Origin: CAVTBT01 sp963733065
GTDB lineage: Bacteria > Actinomycetota > Thermoleophilia > Gaiellales > Gaiellaceae
Reading direction: 5' to 3'
NCBI GenBank assembly: GCA_963733065.1
Contig: CAVTBT010000005.1
Coordinates: forward strand, 682,001 to 746,000
DNA length: 64,000 nucleotides
The notes beneath the pieces are model-generated. The model had not been told where the DNA came from. It ran no database searches and saw nothing but the letters and a program-made list of their open reading frames with translations. Position 1 is the stretch's first letter. Each line of letters opens with the position of its first letter. Position numbers and translations under genes: made by a program. Below, piece after piece: positions 52,692 through 61,149 of the stretch.

Positions 52692-53813
52692 GTGGCATAC
52701 GAGTTCAAGCTGCCGGACCTCGGCGAAGGCCTGACCGAGGGCGAGGTCGCGCGCTGGCTCGTCGCCGAGGGGCAGGAGATCGCCGAAGACGATCCGCTCG
52801 TCGAGATCCAGACCGACAAGACCACCGTCGAGATCCCATCGCCGGCCGCCGGCCGTGTGGCCCGGATCCTCGTCGCCGAGGGCGAGGTGGCCCCCGTCGG
52901 CGCCGTGCTCGTGGTGATCGGCGATGACGCGCTTTCCGCCGCTGACGCGGCGGAAAGCGCGCAGAAACTCGACTCCGCTACGCCTGGAGTTTCTGCGCGC
53001 TTGCCCGAAGGGCAAGCGCGAGTCCAGGCGACGCCGCTCGTCAGGCGGATCGCCGGAGAGCTCGGCGTCGACCTCGCGGCCGTCGCGGGCAGCGGCCCGG
53101 ACGGTCGGATCACCGAGGCGGACGTCCGCGCGGCGGCGGACGCGTCCGGGGGACAGTCCCCGGGACCTGTCTCCGCGGGACGGCGCGTGCCCGTGCGCGG
53201 CGTGCGGCGCCGCATCGTGGAGCACCTGACGACGGCGCACCGTGAGATCCCGGCAGTCACCTTCGTCGAGGAATGCGACTTCACCGGTCTCGACACGAGC
53301 CGGGTCGTCGTCCGCGCGTTGCTGGCCGCCGCTGCGAGCCTCAAGGAGTTCCCCGAGCTGAACGCCAGGCTCGAGGGCGACGAGATCGTCCTGCTCGACC
53401 GCTACGACATCGGACTCGCGGTGCAGACCGACGAAGGCCTTGTCGTCCCCGTGGTCCGCGGGTGTGGCGACGCGGCGGAGGAAGACCTCGACGCGGAGGT
53501 GAGCCGCCTCGCCGAGGCGGCTCGCTCAGGGACGCTGAAGCCCGAGGAGCTTCGCGGCTCGACCTTCACGGTGACGAGCGCGGGCAAGCTCGGCGGCGTG
53601 CTCGTGACGCCGCTGATCAACCATCCGGAAGTGGCGATCCTGGGTATCCACCGAATCGCGTCGCGTCCGGTCGTGCGCGGCGGGGAGATCGTCGTCCGCG
53701 AGATCGGACACATCACGGTGACCTTCGACCACCGCGTCGTGGACGGTGCACGCGCGGCCGCCTTCTGCCTCGACGTCGTCGCGCGGCTGGAGCAGGCCGC
53801 CGCCGGATCGTGA
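52692..53813 (+). CDS. 2-oxo acid dehydrogenase E2, lipoyl acyltransferase (cluster 2)
   Basis: 373 residues. Lipoyl domain (Lys43 in QTDKTTVE), subunit-binding domain (QATPLVRRIAGELGVDLAAV and GSGPDGRITEADVRAA), catalytic core ending FDHRVVDG with His347 and Asp351. Residues 80-110, between the first two domains, are encoded by three back-to-back palindromes. The linker after the second domain carries another palindrome (residues GGQSPGP). These look like in-frame insertions in flexible linkers. GTG start. Confidence 0.94.
   Translation: MAYEFKLPDLGEGLTEGEVARWLVAEGQEIAEDDPLVEIQTDKTTVEIPSPAAGRVARILVAEGEVAPVGAVLVVIGDDALSAADAAESAQKLDSATPGVSARLPEGQARVQATPLVRRIAGELGVDLAAVAGSGPDGRITEADVRAAADASGGQSPGPVSAGRRVPVRGVRRRIVEHLTTAHREIPAVTFVEECDFTGLDTSRVVVRALLAAAASLKEFPELNARLEGDEIVLLDRYDIGLAVQTDEGLVVPVVRGCGDAAEEDLDAEVSRLAEAARSGTLKPEELRGSTFTVTSAGKLGGVLVTPLINHPEVAILGIHRIASRPVVRGGEIVVREIGHITVTFDHRVVDGARAAAFCLDVVARLEQAAAGS
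52929..53020. repeat. Three consecutive palindromes inside the E2 coding region
   Basis: First: GCGCTTTCCGCCGC, TGAC loop, complement (52929-52960). Second: GCGCGCAGAAACTC, 16-base loop, complement (52957-53000). Third: CGCGCTTGCCC, GAA, complement (52996-53020). All arms are perfect, and they encode residues 80-110. The last part shares 17 bases plus the closing arm with the intergenic element at 14039-14072. Confidence 0.85.
53147..53166. repeat. Palindrome GGGGACAGTCCCCGGGAC inside E2
   Basis: Exact 18-base copy (53149-53166) of the palindrome at 17752-17769. It encodes part of GGQSPGP in the linker between the subunit-binding domain and the catalytic core. Confidence 0.75.
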
Positions 53814-53817
53814 CGAC

Positions 53818-53849
53818 GCGGGAGGCGGCGCCGTACGGCCGCCTCCCGC
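53818..53849. terminator. Terminator hairpin after the second dehydrogenase operon
   Basis: GCGGGAGGCGGC, 8-base loop, complement: a 12-bp perfect stem four bases after the E2 stop and 13 bases before the stop of the convergent CHRD gene. Confidence 0.7.
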
Positions 53850-53862
53850 TTCCCGACGCCGG

Positions 53863-54387
53863 CTAGTCGTCGTCGCCGTCGCGCCCGCGCTTCGATACCT
53901 CGAGCTGCGCCCGGATCTCGCCGGACTGGAATGCGGCGCTATGGACGTTCACGTAGATGCGCTTGGCCTTGATCGCCTTCAGGAGCTCGTCGAACGTGTC
54001 GAGCCCGTTCGCGGCGGTCACGTCGCTCGGCCCGAACGTCCCCTCCACGAGGCCGTTGGCCGGGCACGGCGGCTTGCCGCCCGTGCCGCAGAAGTGCACG
54101 ACGATGCCTCCGGCCACGCCTCGCTGGGCGAAGTGCAGGTGGGCCATCGTGGCCGTGAACCCGGACCAGCGGAGCTCGAACGCGACGCTGTCTCCGCTCG
54201 GTGTGAGCTGCGCCTTGAAGCTGCCCTGGCCGTTCGAGTACACCGAAGGTGTCTCCTCGAACCCGGTGAGGCGGTCGGTCTTGATGCGCTTACCCTTGCC
54301 GCCGTCGTCGGCGACCGCGTAGGACGCTCCTCCCAGAACGAGCGCCATGACCGCGGTGACGAGGACGTAGAAGCGCCTTCGTGGCAT
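53863..54387 (-). CDS. Secreted CHRD domain protein
   Basis: 174 residues. Signal peptide (RRRFYVLVTAVMALVLGG, ASYAVA). CHRD domain: LTGFEETPSV, GSFKAQLTPSGDSVAFELRW, MAHLHFAQRGVAGGIVVHFC and YVNVHSAAFQSGEIRAQL with the conserved His-x-His and G-E-I-R. ATG with GGGGGAGG upstream. Such proteins are common in the cell envelope of soil bacteria; ligand unknown. Confidence 0.92.
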   Translation of the reverse strand: MPRRRFYVLVTAVMALVLGGASYAVADDGGKGKRIKTDRLTGFEETPSVYSNGQGSFKAQLTPSGDSVAFELRWSGFTATMAHLHFAQRGVAGGIVVHFCGTGGKPPCPANGLVEGTFGPSDVTAANGLDTFDELLKAIKAKRIYVNVHSAAFQSGEIRAQLEVSKRGRDGDDD

Positions 54388-54468
54388 GCGAACCTCCCCC
54401 GTTCGATCGTGGTGTTGGTGACTACGACGATCGCGCACGGACGGTTCTCGCGACCGAGCGCGGGCCGC

Positions 54469-54768
54469 TCAGGCGGCGGCGAGCTGCGGCTCGAGGTGCT
54501 CCGCGAGCAGCGCCTCGATGCGGGGAGCGCTGGCGCGTCCCTCGATGCGCCCGACCGCGCGCTTGTCGACGACGAGCACGAGGGTCGGAATCGTCTCGAT
54601 GCAGAAGCGCTCCGCGAGCGCCGGGGTGTCGTCGACGTCGACCCGGCGGATCCGGAGGCGATCGCGTTCCTTGCGGGCGAAGTGCGCGAGCAGGCTCTCC
54701 ATTCGGCGCGCGGGGCCGGAGCGTCGTGAGCAGAAGAACACGAGCATCGGCCGCGTGTCGTCGGGCAT
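54469..54768 (-). CDS. Thioredoxin-fold protein lacking the CxxC motif
   Basis: 99 residues. The active-site position reads FFCSRRSGPARRM, where a thioredoxin has W-C-G-P-C; both motif cysteines are Ser and Ala, and one Cys lies four residues before. The cis-proline segment ETIPTLVLVVDK and the rest of the fold are conserved. It is probably not a disulfide reductase; a binding or chaperone role is possible. ATG start. Confidence 0.82.
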   Translation of the reverse strand: MPDDTRPMLVFFCSRRSGPARRMESLLAHFARKERDRLRIRRVDVDDTPALAERFCIETIPTLVLVVDKRAVGRIEGRASAPRIEALLAEHLEPQLAAA

Positions 54769-54880
54769 CTCTCCTCCTGTTCGTCGCGGGGGCTGGCGGG
54801 GGCCAGGCGTGTTGTATGCCCCGCAAACAGGCCGTCGAAACCGGCGGGCGACGTGACCGCCGCTCTACACTGCCTGCCTC

Positions 54881-55297
54881 GTGGGCGACTGGTACACGAT
54901 CGGGCTCGCGTTGGGCCTCGGCATCAGCCTCGGCGTCTTCGCGGCGGCGATCGCCGGTACGTCGCGCGCGGTCATCCTCGTCGCGACGGTGGCGGCCGCT
55001 GCGGTCGGCGCGGCCGTCGGCCTCCTGATCGAGGACTGGACAGAGGCGGTTGCGGGCGCGATCGGGGGCGCCGTCGGCGCCCTGGCGGCCTCGCAGGTCG
55101 TGGCGGGCGCGCTGCGCCGCGGCGGCACCCGTGGCGGACTCGTGGTGGTGGTCGGCGTGGTGGCGGTCGTGCTCGCGGCGCTCGCGCTGGTGCCGCTCCT
55201 CGGCTACGTGATCGCCGTGGTCGTGCCCGCCCTGGCCGCGCGGCTTCGCGGCCGCGGTGCGGAGCGCTTCGCGGGGCTGCGCACGCTGGCGAAGTGA
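54881..55297 (+). CDS. Gly/Ala-rich membrane protein
   Basis: 138 residues, four or so spans (LALGLGISLGVFAAAIAG, AVILVATVAAAAVGAAVGLL, AVAGAIGGAVGALAAS, VVVVGVVAVVLAALALVPLL). Ends with a basic tail (RLRGRGAERF). GTG start; its stop overlaps the phosphodiesterase gene (GTGA). No family known. Confidence 0.72.
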   Translation: MGDWYTIGLALGLGISLGVFAAAIAGTSRAVILVATVAAAAVGAAVGLLIEDWTEAVAGAIGGAVGALAASQVVAGALRRGGTRGGLVVVVGVVAVVLAALALVPLLGYVIAVVVPALAARLRGRGAERFAGLRTLAK

Positions 55298-56628
55298 GCG
55301 CAAAGCTGATCCTGGCCGTCATCGACGGGCTCACGCCGTCGATGCTCGAGGGATCGATCGGCACCGCCTCGGCGCCCTGGCTGACTCGCCTGGTCGAGGC
55401 CGGGAGCTACCGCCGGGCGGCATCGGTGTTCCCGTCTCTCACACCCGTGTGCCTCTCCTCGATCGCGACCGGCGCCGGCCCCGACGTGCACGAGATCCCG
55501 CACCTCGTCTGGTACCACCGTGGCGAGCGCCGCGTGGTGGAGTACGGCTCGTCGTTCGGGGCGATGCGCGCCGCCGGGACGCGACGCTCGATCCGCGACA
55601 CGATCGTGAACCTGAACGCCGAGCACCTCGCACGGCGAGCCGTCACGGTGTTCGAGGCGCTCGAGGATGCTGGCCGCGTGCCGGCGGCGATCAACATCAC
55701 CTGCTACCGCGGCCGCACCGAGCACATGCCGCGGGTGCCGATGCTGCGCGGCCCCGTGCTGGGCCCGCCGCGCTTCTTCTTCTACAACCTCTTCGAGTCC
55801 GACCAGACCGGGGCGCCTCGCGCCTGGCTGAACCGGGCCGCCGGTACCGTCGACGACTACGCCGCCGCCGTCGGTCGCTGGCTCGTGACGCGTGACGGCT
55901 TCGACTTCCTCGTCTTCTACCTCTCGGACTACGACTACGCCTCGCACGCGCAGGGGCCGGACGCGGCACATGCGGCGCTCGCCCGCAGCGACGCCGCGCT
56001 CGGGGGCCTCGTCGTCGCCGCGGGCGGGCTCGATGCGTTCCTCGACCGTTACGCGCTCGTCGTCTGCTCTGACCACGGTCAGACACGCGTCGAGCAGGTG
56101 GCCACGCTGCAGGCGCGCTTCGCCGACGTCGAGGGGGCGCTCGTGCTCGCGTCGAACCGGGCCGGGCAGGTCTACCGGCTGGAGGGCTGCCGCGAGGACG
56201 CCGCCACGCTCGCCCGCCGTCTGGACGGCGATCCGTCCGCCGAGATCGTGCTGTTCCGCGAGGCGGACGCGGCCGTCGCGCGGCGGGACGGCGAGGAGCT
56301 GCGGTTCGCACCGGCGGTCGGCGGCTGGACGCTGACGGGTGACGCTGCGCTGCTCGACGGCCCGAACGCGGTCGAGCGCGCCTGGCAGGCGCTCGCGAAC
56401 CCGAACGCCGGCGAGGTGCTCGTCTCGGCCGCGCCGGGTTGGGAGTTCACCGACCTCGCCGGACGGCACCACGCCGGAGGCGGCTCGCACGGGTCGCTCG
56501 CCGCCGGTGACTCCGAGGTGCCGGTGCTCACGATCGGCGTCGAGGGCGAGCCCGCGAGCATCACCGATCTCGCGCCGCTGGCGCTCGCGCATCTCGGCGT
56601 CGAGCGGCCGCTGCACCGTGCCGCCTGA
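55294..56628 (+). CDS. Alkaline phosphatase/nucleotide pyrophosphatase-type phosphodiesterase
   Basis: 444 residues. LILAVIDGLTPSMLE gives the first metal Asp. FPSLTPVCLSSIATGAGP places the nucleophilic Thr (or Ser). LSDYDYASHAQGPD and VVCSDHGQTRVE supply the remaining Asp/His ligands; HHAGGGSHGS supplies the last His. The fold is of the type I phosphodiesterase (PF01663) group. No signal peptide, so the substrate is inside the cell or unknown. GTG start. Confidence 0.9.
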   Translation: MSAKLILAVIDGLTPSMLEGSIGTASAPWLTRLVEAGSYRRAASVFPSLTPVCLSSIATGAGPDVHEIPHLVWYHRGERRVVEYGSSFGAMRAAGTRRSIRDTIVNLNAEHLARRAVTVFEALEDAGRVPAAINITCYRGRTEHMPRVPMLRGPVLGPPRFFFYNLFESDQTGAPRAWLNRAAGTVDDYAAAVGRWLVTRDGFDFLVFYLSDYDYASHAQGPDAAHAALARSDAALGGLVVAAGGLDAFLDRYALVVCSDHGQTRVEQVATLQARFADVEGALVLASNRAGQVYRLEGCREDAATLARRLDGDPSAEIVLFREADAAVARRDGEELRFAPAVGGWTLTGDAALLDGPNAVERAWQALANPNAGEVLVSAAPGWEFTDLAGRHHAGGGSHGSLAAGDSEVPVLTIGVEGEPASITDLAPLALAHLGVERPLHRAA

Positions 56629-57250
56629 GCACGACTGGATCGATCGCCAGCTCCGCGCCCGCGGCATCCGCGACGAGCGCGTCCTGGAGGCCATGGCCCG
56701 GGTCCCGCGGGAGGAGTTCGTCCCGGACGACGTGCGGCGCGACGCCTATGCCGACGCCGCGCTCGCAATCGGGTTCGGGGCGACGATCTCGCAGCCCTAC
56801 ATGGTCGCCGCGATCCTCGAGCTGCTTGGTCTGCACGGCCGCGAGCGCGTGCTCGACGTCGGTACCGGGTCGGGCTACCAGGCAGCGCTGCTCGACGAGC
56901 TGGCCGGGGACGTCGTGACTATCGAGCGCGTGCCCGAGCTCGCCGTGAGCGCAGGGACGGCGTTGCTCCGGACCGGGCACGGCGGCGTCGAGGTACGCGT
57001 CGGCGACGGCACACTCGGCGTCCCGGACCGCGCGCCGTTCGACGCGATCGCGGTCGCCGCCGCCGCCCCGGAGCTGCCGCAGGCGCTCTACGACCAGCTG
57101 GCGCCGGCGGGCCGCATCGTCGTCCCCGTGGGCCGGCGCCGCGCTCAGCGGCTCGAGCTCGTGGTCCGCAGCCCGGAGGGACCGGCGGTGCTGCGGTCCG
57201 TGCCATGCCGGTTCGTGCCGCTGCTCGGTGCCGAAGGCTTCGCCGAGTAG
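56618..57250 (+). CDS. pcm: Protein-L-isoaspartate O-methyltransferase
   Basis: 210 residues. ATISQPYMVAAILELLGL and VLDVGTGSGYQAALLDELAG (SAM-binding glycine loop) and PDRAPFDAIAVAAAAPELPQ are the PCMT blocks. It repairs isoaspartyl residues in aged proteins with S-adenosylmethionine. GTG starts inside the last codons of the previous gene (11-base overlap). Confidence 0.93.
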   Translation: MPPEHDWIDRQLRARGIRDERVLEAMARVPREEFVPDDVRRDAYADAALAIGFGATISQPYMVAAILELLGLHGRERVLDVGTGSGYQAALLDELAGDVVTIERVPELAVSAGTALLRTGHGGVEVRVGDGTLGVPDRAPFDAIAVAAAAPELPQALYDQLAPAGRIVVPVGRRRAQRLELVVRSPEGPAVLRSVPCRFVPLLGAEGFAE

Positions 57251-57287
57251 CGGCCGCCGCCGTTTCCGTCCTCCAGGCGCCGGGCAC

Positions 57288-57632
57288 ATGCACGGCGTGC
57301 GGGGTCTGACGGGCGAGCAGCTGCTGCGGCGACCGGTGCGTGTGCGCGGCATTCAGCTCGGCCGGGCCGTCGACATGATCCTCGATGCAGGTGCACACCG
57401 CGTGCTCGGCTTCGACGTGCTCTGCGGCGACGGCGAGCACCGCTTCCTGCCGATCTCCGCTGCCGAGGCGCAGCCGGGTGAGATCACCGTGCGCTCGTCG
57501 CTCACGCTGCTCGACCGGGCCGAGCTCGCGTTCTACCGCGAGCGCGGCACGACGCTCTCGGCGCTCCGGACCGAGGATCCGTCGGACGTCGTGCTGGGGG
57601 ACGGCGGCGTCGTGGCCGGTCGCACCGGGTGA
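57288..57632 (+). CDS. PRC-barrel-like protein
   Basis: 114 residues. RRPVRVRGIQLGRAVDMILD, HRVLGFDVLCGDGEHRFLPI and FYRERGTTLSAL resemble a PRC-barrel unit plus short tail. No membrane span. ATG start. Its end overlaps the GtrA start (GTGA). PRC-barrels take part in RNA processing or photosynthetic complexes; here the role is unknown. Confidence 0.72.
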   Translation: MHGVRGLTGEQLLRRPVRVRGIQLGRAVDMILDAGAHRVLGFDVLCGDGEHRFLPISAAEAQPGEITVRSSLTLLDRAELAFYRERGTTLSALRTEDPSDVVLGDGGVVAGRTG

Positions 57633-58126
57633 CGACTCAACCGGCGCGTCGGCTACGCTCGCGCGCGTCAGTGGAGCGCATGACCCCCACGCCGGTCGCC
57701 GCGGCGAGCCCGCGCGCCCGTGCCGGCGCGGCGCTGCGCCGCTCGCACAACTGGATGCAGCTGGCGAAGTTCTGCACCGTCGGCGCGACCGGCTACGTCG
57801 TCAACCTCGCGGTCTACACCGCGCTGCTGGCGGGCGCCGGCCTGCACTACCTGCCCGCGGCGGCGTGCTCCTTCCTGGTCGCGGTCACGAACAACTACAC
57901 GTGGAACCGGCTCTGGACGTTCAGGGCAAGTCGGGGTCACGTCGGGCTCCAGGGCCTGCGCTTCCTCGTCGTGTCGACGGCCGCGCTGGCCGCGAACCTC
58001 GTCGTGCTGCATCTGCTCGTCCAGGTCGGGGTGGGCAAGATCGTGGCGCAGGCGATCGCGATCGTCGTCGTGACGCCGCTGAACTTCGTCGGCAACAAGC
58101 TCTGGTCGTTCCGCCTGAAGCGCTGA
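57629..58126 (+). CDS. GtrA-family membrane protein
   Basis: 165 residues. KFCTVGATGYVVNLAVYTAL, FLVAVTNNYTWNRLWTFR and VTPLNFVGNKLWSFR are classic GtrA elements (four spans, N-x-x-W-x-F). These proteins are proposed to flip or hand over lipid-linked sugars. A longer basic N-terminus (ARRLRSRASVERM) may start at an inner ATG (57680). The next two genes encode membrane glycosyltransferases, which fits. Confidence 0.92.
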   Translation: MTTQPARRLRSRASVERMTPTPVAAASPRARAGAALRRSHNWMQLAKFCTVGATGYVVNLAVYTALLAGAGLHYLPAAACSFLVAVTNNYTWNRLWTFRASRGHVGLQGLRFLVVSTAALAANLVVLHLLVQVGVGKIVAQAIAIVVVTPLNFVGNKLWSFRLKR

Positions 58127-58190
58127 CCGACACCGCTTCCGGCCGGGCTCGGGCCGCCACCTACGGTTGCGTGCACGATGCTGTCCGTCC

Positions 58191-59948
58191 GTGTTGACGC
58201 GCTCTCTCCTTCGGCTCATCGCGACGCTCGCCGTGGTGGCGCTCGCGCTCGCAGGCGCCGCGCACGGGGCGCCTGCGCCGACCGCGCCCGTCTACGACGA
58301 GGCCGGCCGGCTCGTCGACACGCCGTTCGCGCCGTCGCCCGGAGGGCCGTCGCTGACCGAAGCGCAGGCCGTCGAGGGCTTCGTGGCCAATCCGAAGGTT
58401 CGGGACTGGCTCGACCGCTACCCGCCCGACCCGACGACCGACGCGTCCTTCGATCGGTCGTCGGGAGACTGGACGGTCAAGGTCTGGTCGGGCGAGGCAG
58501 GACAGATCGCCCTCGGCCGGGTCGACGACCTGTCGGGACGCGTGGAGGAGGCGTGGACCGGTCCACAGGTGGCGTGGAAGATGGCGCGGGGCGGTGCCGG
58601 CGCGTTCGGGGGCAAGACGCTGAACGAGCCGCTCGTCTGGCTGGCGTTCTGCGCGATCTTCCTCCTCGGGCTCGTCGACTGGCGGCGGCCGCTCTCGCTG
58701 CGCACGGTCGACCTGGTGGCGCTGCTGTCGTTCTCGATCTCGCTGCGCCTCTTCAACGAGGGCGAGATCTTCTGGAGCGTTCCGCTCGCCTATCCGCCGC
58801 TCGTGTGGCTGCTCGTCCGGATGCTCGTCGTCGGCGTGCGCGGACGTGGACAGCCGTCCGCACGGCCGCTGTGGCCCGTCTGGGTGCTCGCCGGCGCGGC
58901 GGTGTTCCTGGCCGGCTTCCGCGTCGGGCTCAACGTCGAGGCCCAGCGCACGGTGATCGACGTGGGCTATGCCGGCGTCATCGGCGCCCACCGCATCACG
59001 AACGGTGAGGCGCCGTACGGGAACATGCCTCGGCAGGGCACGCTCGACCCGTGCGGGCCTGCCGCCGACGACGGGGAGATCCGCGAGCGCATCCAGACGA
59101 ACGGCCGCTGCGAGTCGTCGAACGAGCGCGGCGACACCTACGGTCCGGTCACCTACCTGGCGTACGTGCCCGGCTACGCGGCGTTCGGGTGGACCGGGAG
59201 GTGGGATGCGCTTCCCGCAGCGCACGCGACGTCGATCCTCTTCGACCTCCTCGCGATGCTCGGCCTCGCGCTCGTAGGCCTCAGGTTCGCCGGGGTACGG
59301 CTCGCCGCGACGCTCGCCTTCGCCTGGGCGGCGTACCCGTTCACCCAGTACGTCTCCAACTCGAACTCGAACGACGCGATCATGCCCGCGCTCCTGATCT
59401 GGGGCTTCTGGCTGGCAGCGTCCCCGTGGGCGCGTGGAGCGGCCGTCGCGCTCGCCGGCTGGACGAAGTTCGCGGCGCTGCTGTTGGCGCCGCTCTGGCT
59501 GGGATATCCCGACGGCCTGCGCCCTCGCCGCGTCGGCCGCTTCGCGGCCGCGTTCGCCGGGGCCACCCTGGCGGCGTTCGCAGTCCTGCTGCTCGAGCCG
59601 GACCCGGTGCACGCGGCGCGCGTCTTCGCCGAGCGGACGCTCGGCTTCCAGCTCGACCGCGAGTCGCCGTTCTCGTTGTGGGGATGGGGCCAGTACCACG
59701 CAGCGGGCGTGCCCGATCTCCATCTCGTGCAGCTCGTGCTCGAGGTCGTGCTCGTCGTGCTCGCCGTCGCGCTCGCGTTTGTGCCGCGCCGGAAGTCGCC
59801 GCTCCAGCTGGCGGCGCTGACGGCCGCCCTGCTGATCGGGTTCGAGGTCGTCCTGACCCACTGGTTCTACCTCTACATCCCGTGGTTCTTCCCCTTCGTG
59901 GCGATTGCGCTGTTCCTCCGGCCACCCGCGGTCAGTGACCGGCCGTGA
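58191..59948 (+). CDS. Polytopic membrane glycosyltransferase-like protein (GT-C type)
   Basis: About 585 residues with ten or more spans and a first outside domain (PVYDEAGRLVDTPFAPSP, SGDWTVKVWSGEAGQIALGR). The region IGAHRITNGEAPYGNMPRQG, then DTYGPVTYLAYVPGYAAFG, then WAAYPFTQYVSNSNSNDAIM resembles GT-C (DUF2029/GT87 or ALG-like) enzymes using lipid-linked sugars. Start GTG 58191 gives a signal-anchor directly. Sugar donor and acceptor unknown. Confidence 0.82.
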   Translation: MLTRSLLRLIATLAVVALALAGAAHGAPAPTAPVYDEAGRLVDTPFAPSPGGPSLTEAQAVEGFVANPKVRDWLDRYPPDPTTDASFDRSSGDWTVKVWSGEAGQIALGRVDDLSGRVEEAWTGPQVAWKMARGGAGAFGGKTLNEPLVWLAFCAIFLLGLVDWRRPLSLRTVDLVALLSFSISLRLFNEGEIFWSVPLAYPPLVWLLVRMLVVGVRGRGQPSARPLWPVWVLAGAAVFLAGFRVGLNVEAQRTVIDVGYAGVIGAHRITNGEAPYGNMPRQGTLDPCGPAADDGEIRERIQTNGRCESSNERGDTYGPVTYLAYVPGYAAFGWTGRWDALPAAHATSILFDLLAMLGLALVGLRFAGVRLAATLAFAWAAYPFTQYVSNSNSNDAIMPALLIWGFWLAASPWARGAAVALAGWTKFAALLLAPLWLGYPDGLRPRRVGRFAAAFAGATLAAFAVLLLEPDPVHAARVFAERTLGFQLDRESPFSLWGWGQYHAAGVPDLHLVQLVLEVVLVVLAVALAFVPRRKSPLQLAALTAALLIGFEVVLTHWFYLYIPWFFPFVAIALFLRPPAVSDRP

Positions 59949-61149
59949 GACCCTGGCGGCCGCGGCCGCCCTCGTCGTCCTCGCGGTGTCGTGGGGCGTC
60001 GTGCATGCCCAGTTCTTCACACGCGACGAGATCAGCGACCTGCCCGTCTACCAACGCTACGGCGATCGCGTGGAGGACGGTGACGTGCCGTACGCGGACT
60101 TCCGCGTCGAGTACCCGCCCGGCGCGCTGCCCGTCTTCGTGGTCCCGTCGCTTCTCTCCGACTCCGAAACCGGCTATCGCCGGGTGTTCGAGGCGCTCAT
60201 GTTCGCCTGCGCCGCAGGCGCGCTGCTCCTCGTCGCACTGACGCTGTCCCGGCTCGGCGTCGACGGGCCGCGCGCGTGGGCGGCGCTCGCGCTCGTCGCC
60301 GTCTCGCCGCTCTTGCTCGGATCGGTGGTGCTCACCCGCTTCGACCTCTGGCCGGCGCTACTCGTGGCCGCGGCGCTCGCCGCGCTCGTGTCGGGCCGGG
60401 ACTGGCTCGGCTCGGTGGCGCTCGGCGCGGCCATCGCCGCGAAGCTCTACCCCGTGGTGCTGCTTCCGCTGCTCGGGGCGTGGCTGTGGCGGCGCGGCGG
60501 CCCGCGCGACGCCGCCGTGGGGCTCGCGCTCGCTATCGCCGTCCCCGTCAGCGCGTACGTCGTCTTCCTCGCCGTCGAGCCGTACCCCGTGCTGCTCAGC
60601 ATCGGCCGGCAGCTCGGGCGGCCGCTGCAGATCGAGAGTCTCGGCGCCGCGGTGCTCGTCGCTGCTCACCACGTCGCCGGCATGCCGCTCGACTGGGCGT
60701 CGAGTCACGGCTCGCAGAACCTGACCGGCGGCGCGGCGGCCACGGCGGCGGTGCTGCTCTCGCTCGCGCAGCTTGGCGTGCTCGTCTGGTTGTGGATCCG
60801 CTTCGCCCGCGGGCCGGCGGAGCCGGCGCGGCTCGTCCGCTTCTCGGCCGCGGCCGTCGTGGCGTTCGTGGCCTTCGGCAAGGTGCTCTCGCCCCAGTTC
60901 CTGATCTGGCTCGTGCCGCTCGTGCCGCTCGTGCTCGGTCGCCGCGGCCTCCGCGCGGCGGTGGTGCTCGCCGTCGCGCTCCTCCTGACGCAGCTCTGGT
61001 TCCCGGCGAGGTACTGGGACTACGTCTACACGTTCGACGGCGTAGCGTCGTGGGCGGTGCTCGTCCGCGACCTCGCGCTCGTCGCGCTCGTCGTGCTGCT
61101 CGTCTGGCCGCTCAGGACACCTCGACGCGAACCGGCTCGATCGCCGTAG
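59935..61149 (+). CDS. GT87-type membrane glycosyltransferase (DUF2029)
   Basis: 404 residues, about ten spans. SDLPVYQRYGDRVEDGDVPY and ADFRVEYPPGALPVF contain the D-x-x-x-Y and Y-P-P-G pattern of the GT87 mannosyltransferases; GLALAIAVPV, AAKLYPVVLLPLLGAWLW and GKVLSPQFLIWLVPLVP complete it. GTG 59935 overlaps the previous stop by 14 bases. Likely adds sugar from polyprenyl phosphate to envelope glycolipid (inference). Its end overlaps the convergent phosphoesterase gene by 38 bases. Confidence 0.88.
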   Translation: MTGRETLAAAAALVVLAVSWGVVHAQFFTRDEISDLPVYQRYGDRVEDGDVPYADFRVEYPPGALPVFVVPSLLSDSETGYRRVFEALMFACAAGALLLVALTLSRLGVDGPRAWAALALVAVSPLLLGSVVLTRFDLWPALLVAAALAALVSGRDWLGSVALGAAIAAKLYPVVLLPLLGAWLWRRGGPRDAAVGLALAIAVPVSAYVVFLAVEPYPVLLSIGRQLGRPLQIESLGAAVLVAAHHVAGMPLDWASSHGSQNLTGGAAATAAVLLSLAQLGVLVWLWIRFARGPAEPARLVRFSAAAVVAFVAFGKVLSPQFLIWLVPLVPLVLGRRGLRAAVVLAVALLLTQLWFPARYWDYVYTFDGVASWAVLVRDLALVALVVLLVWPLRTPRREPARSP

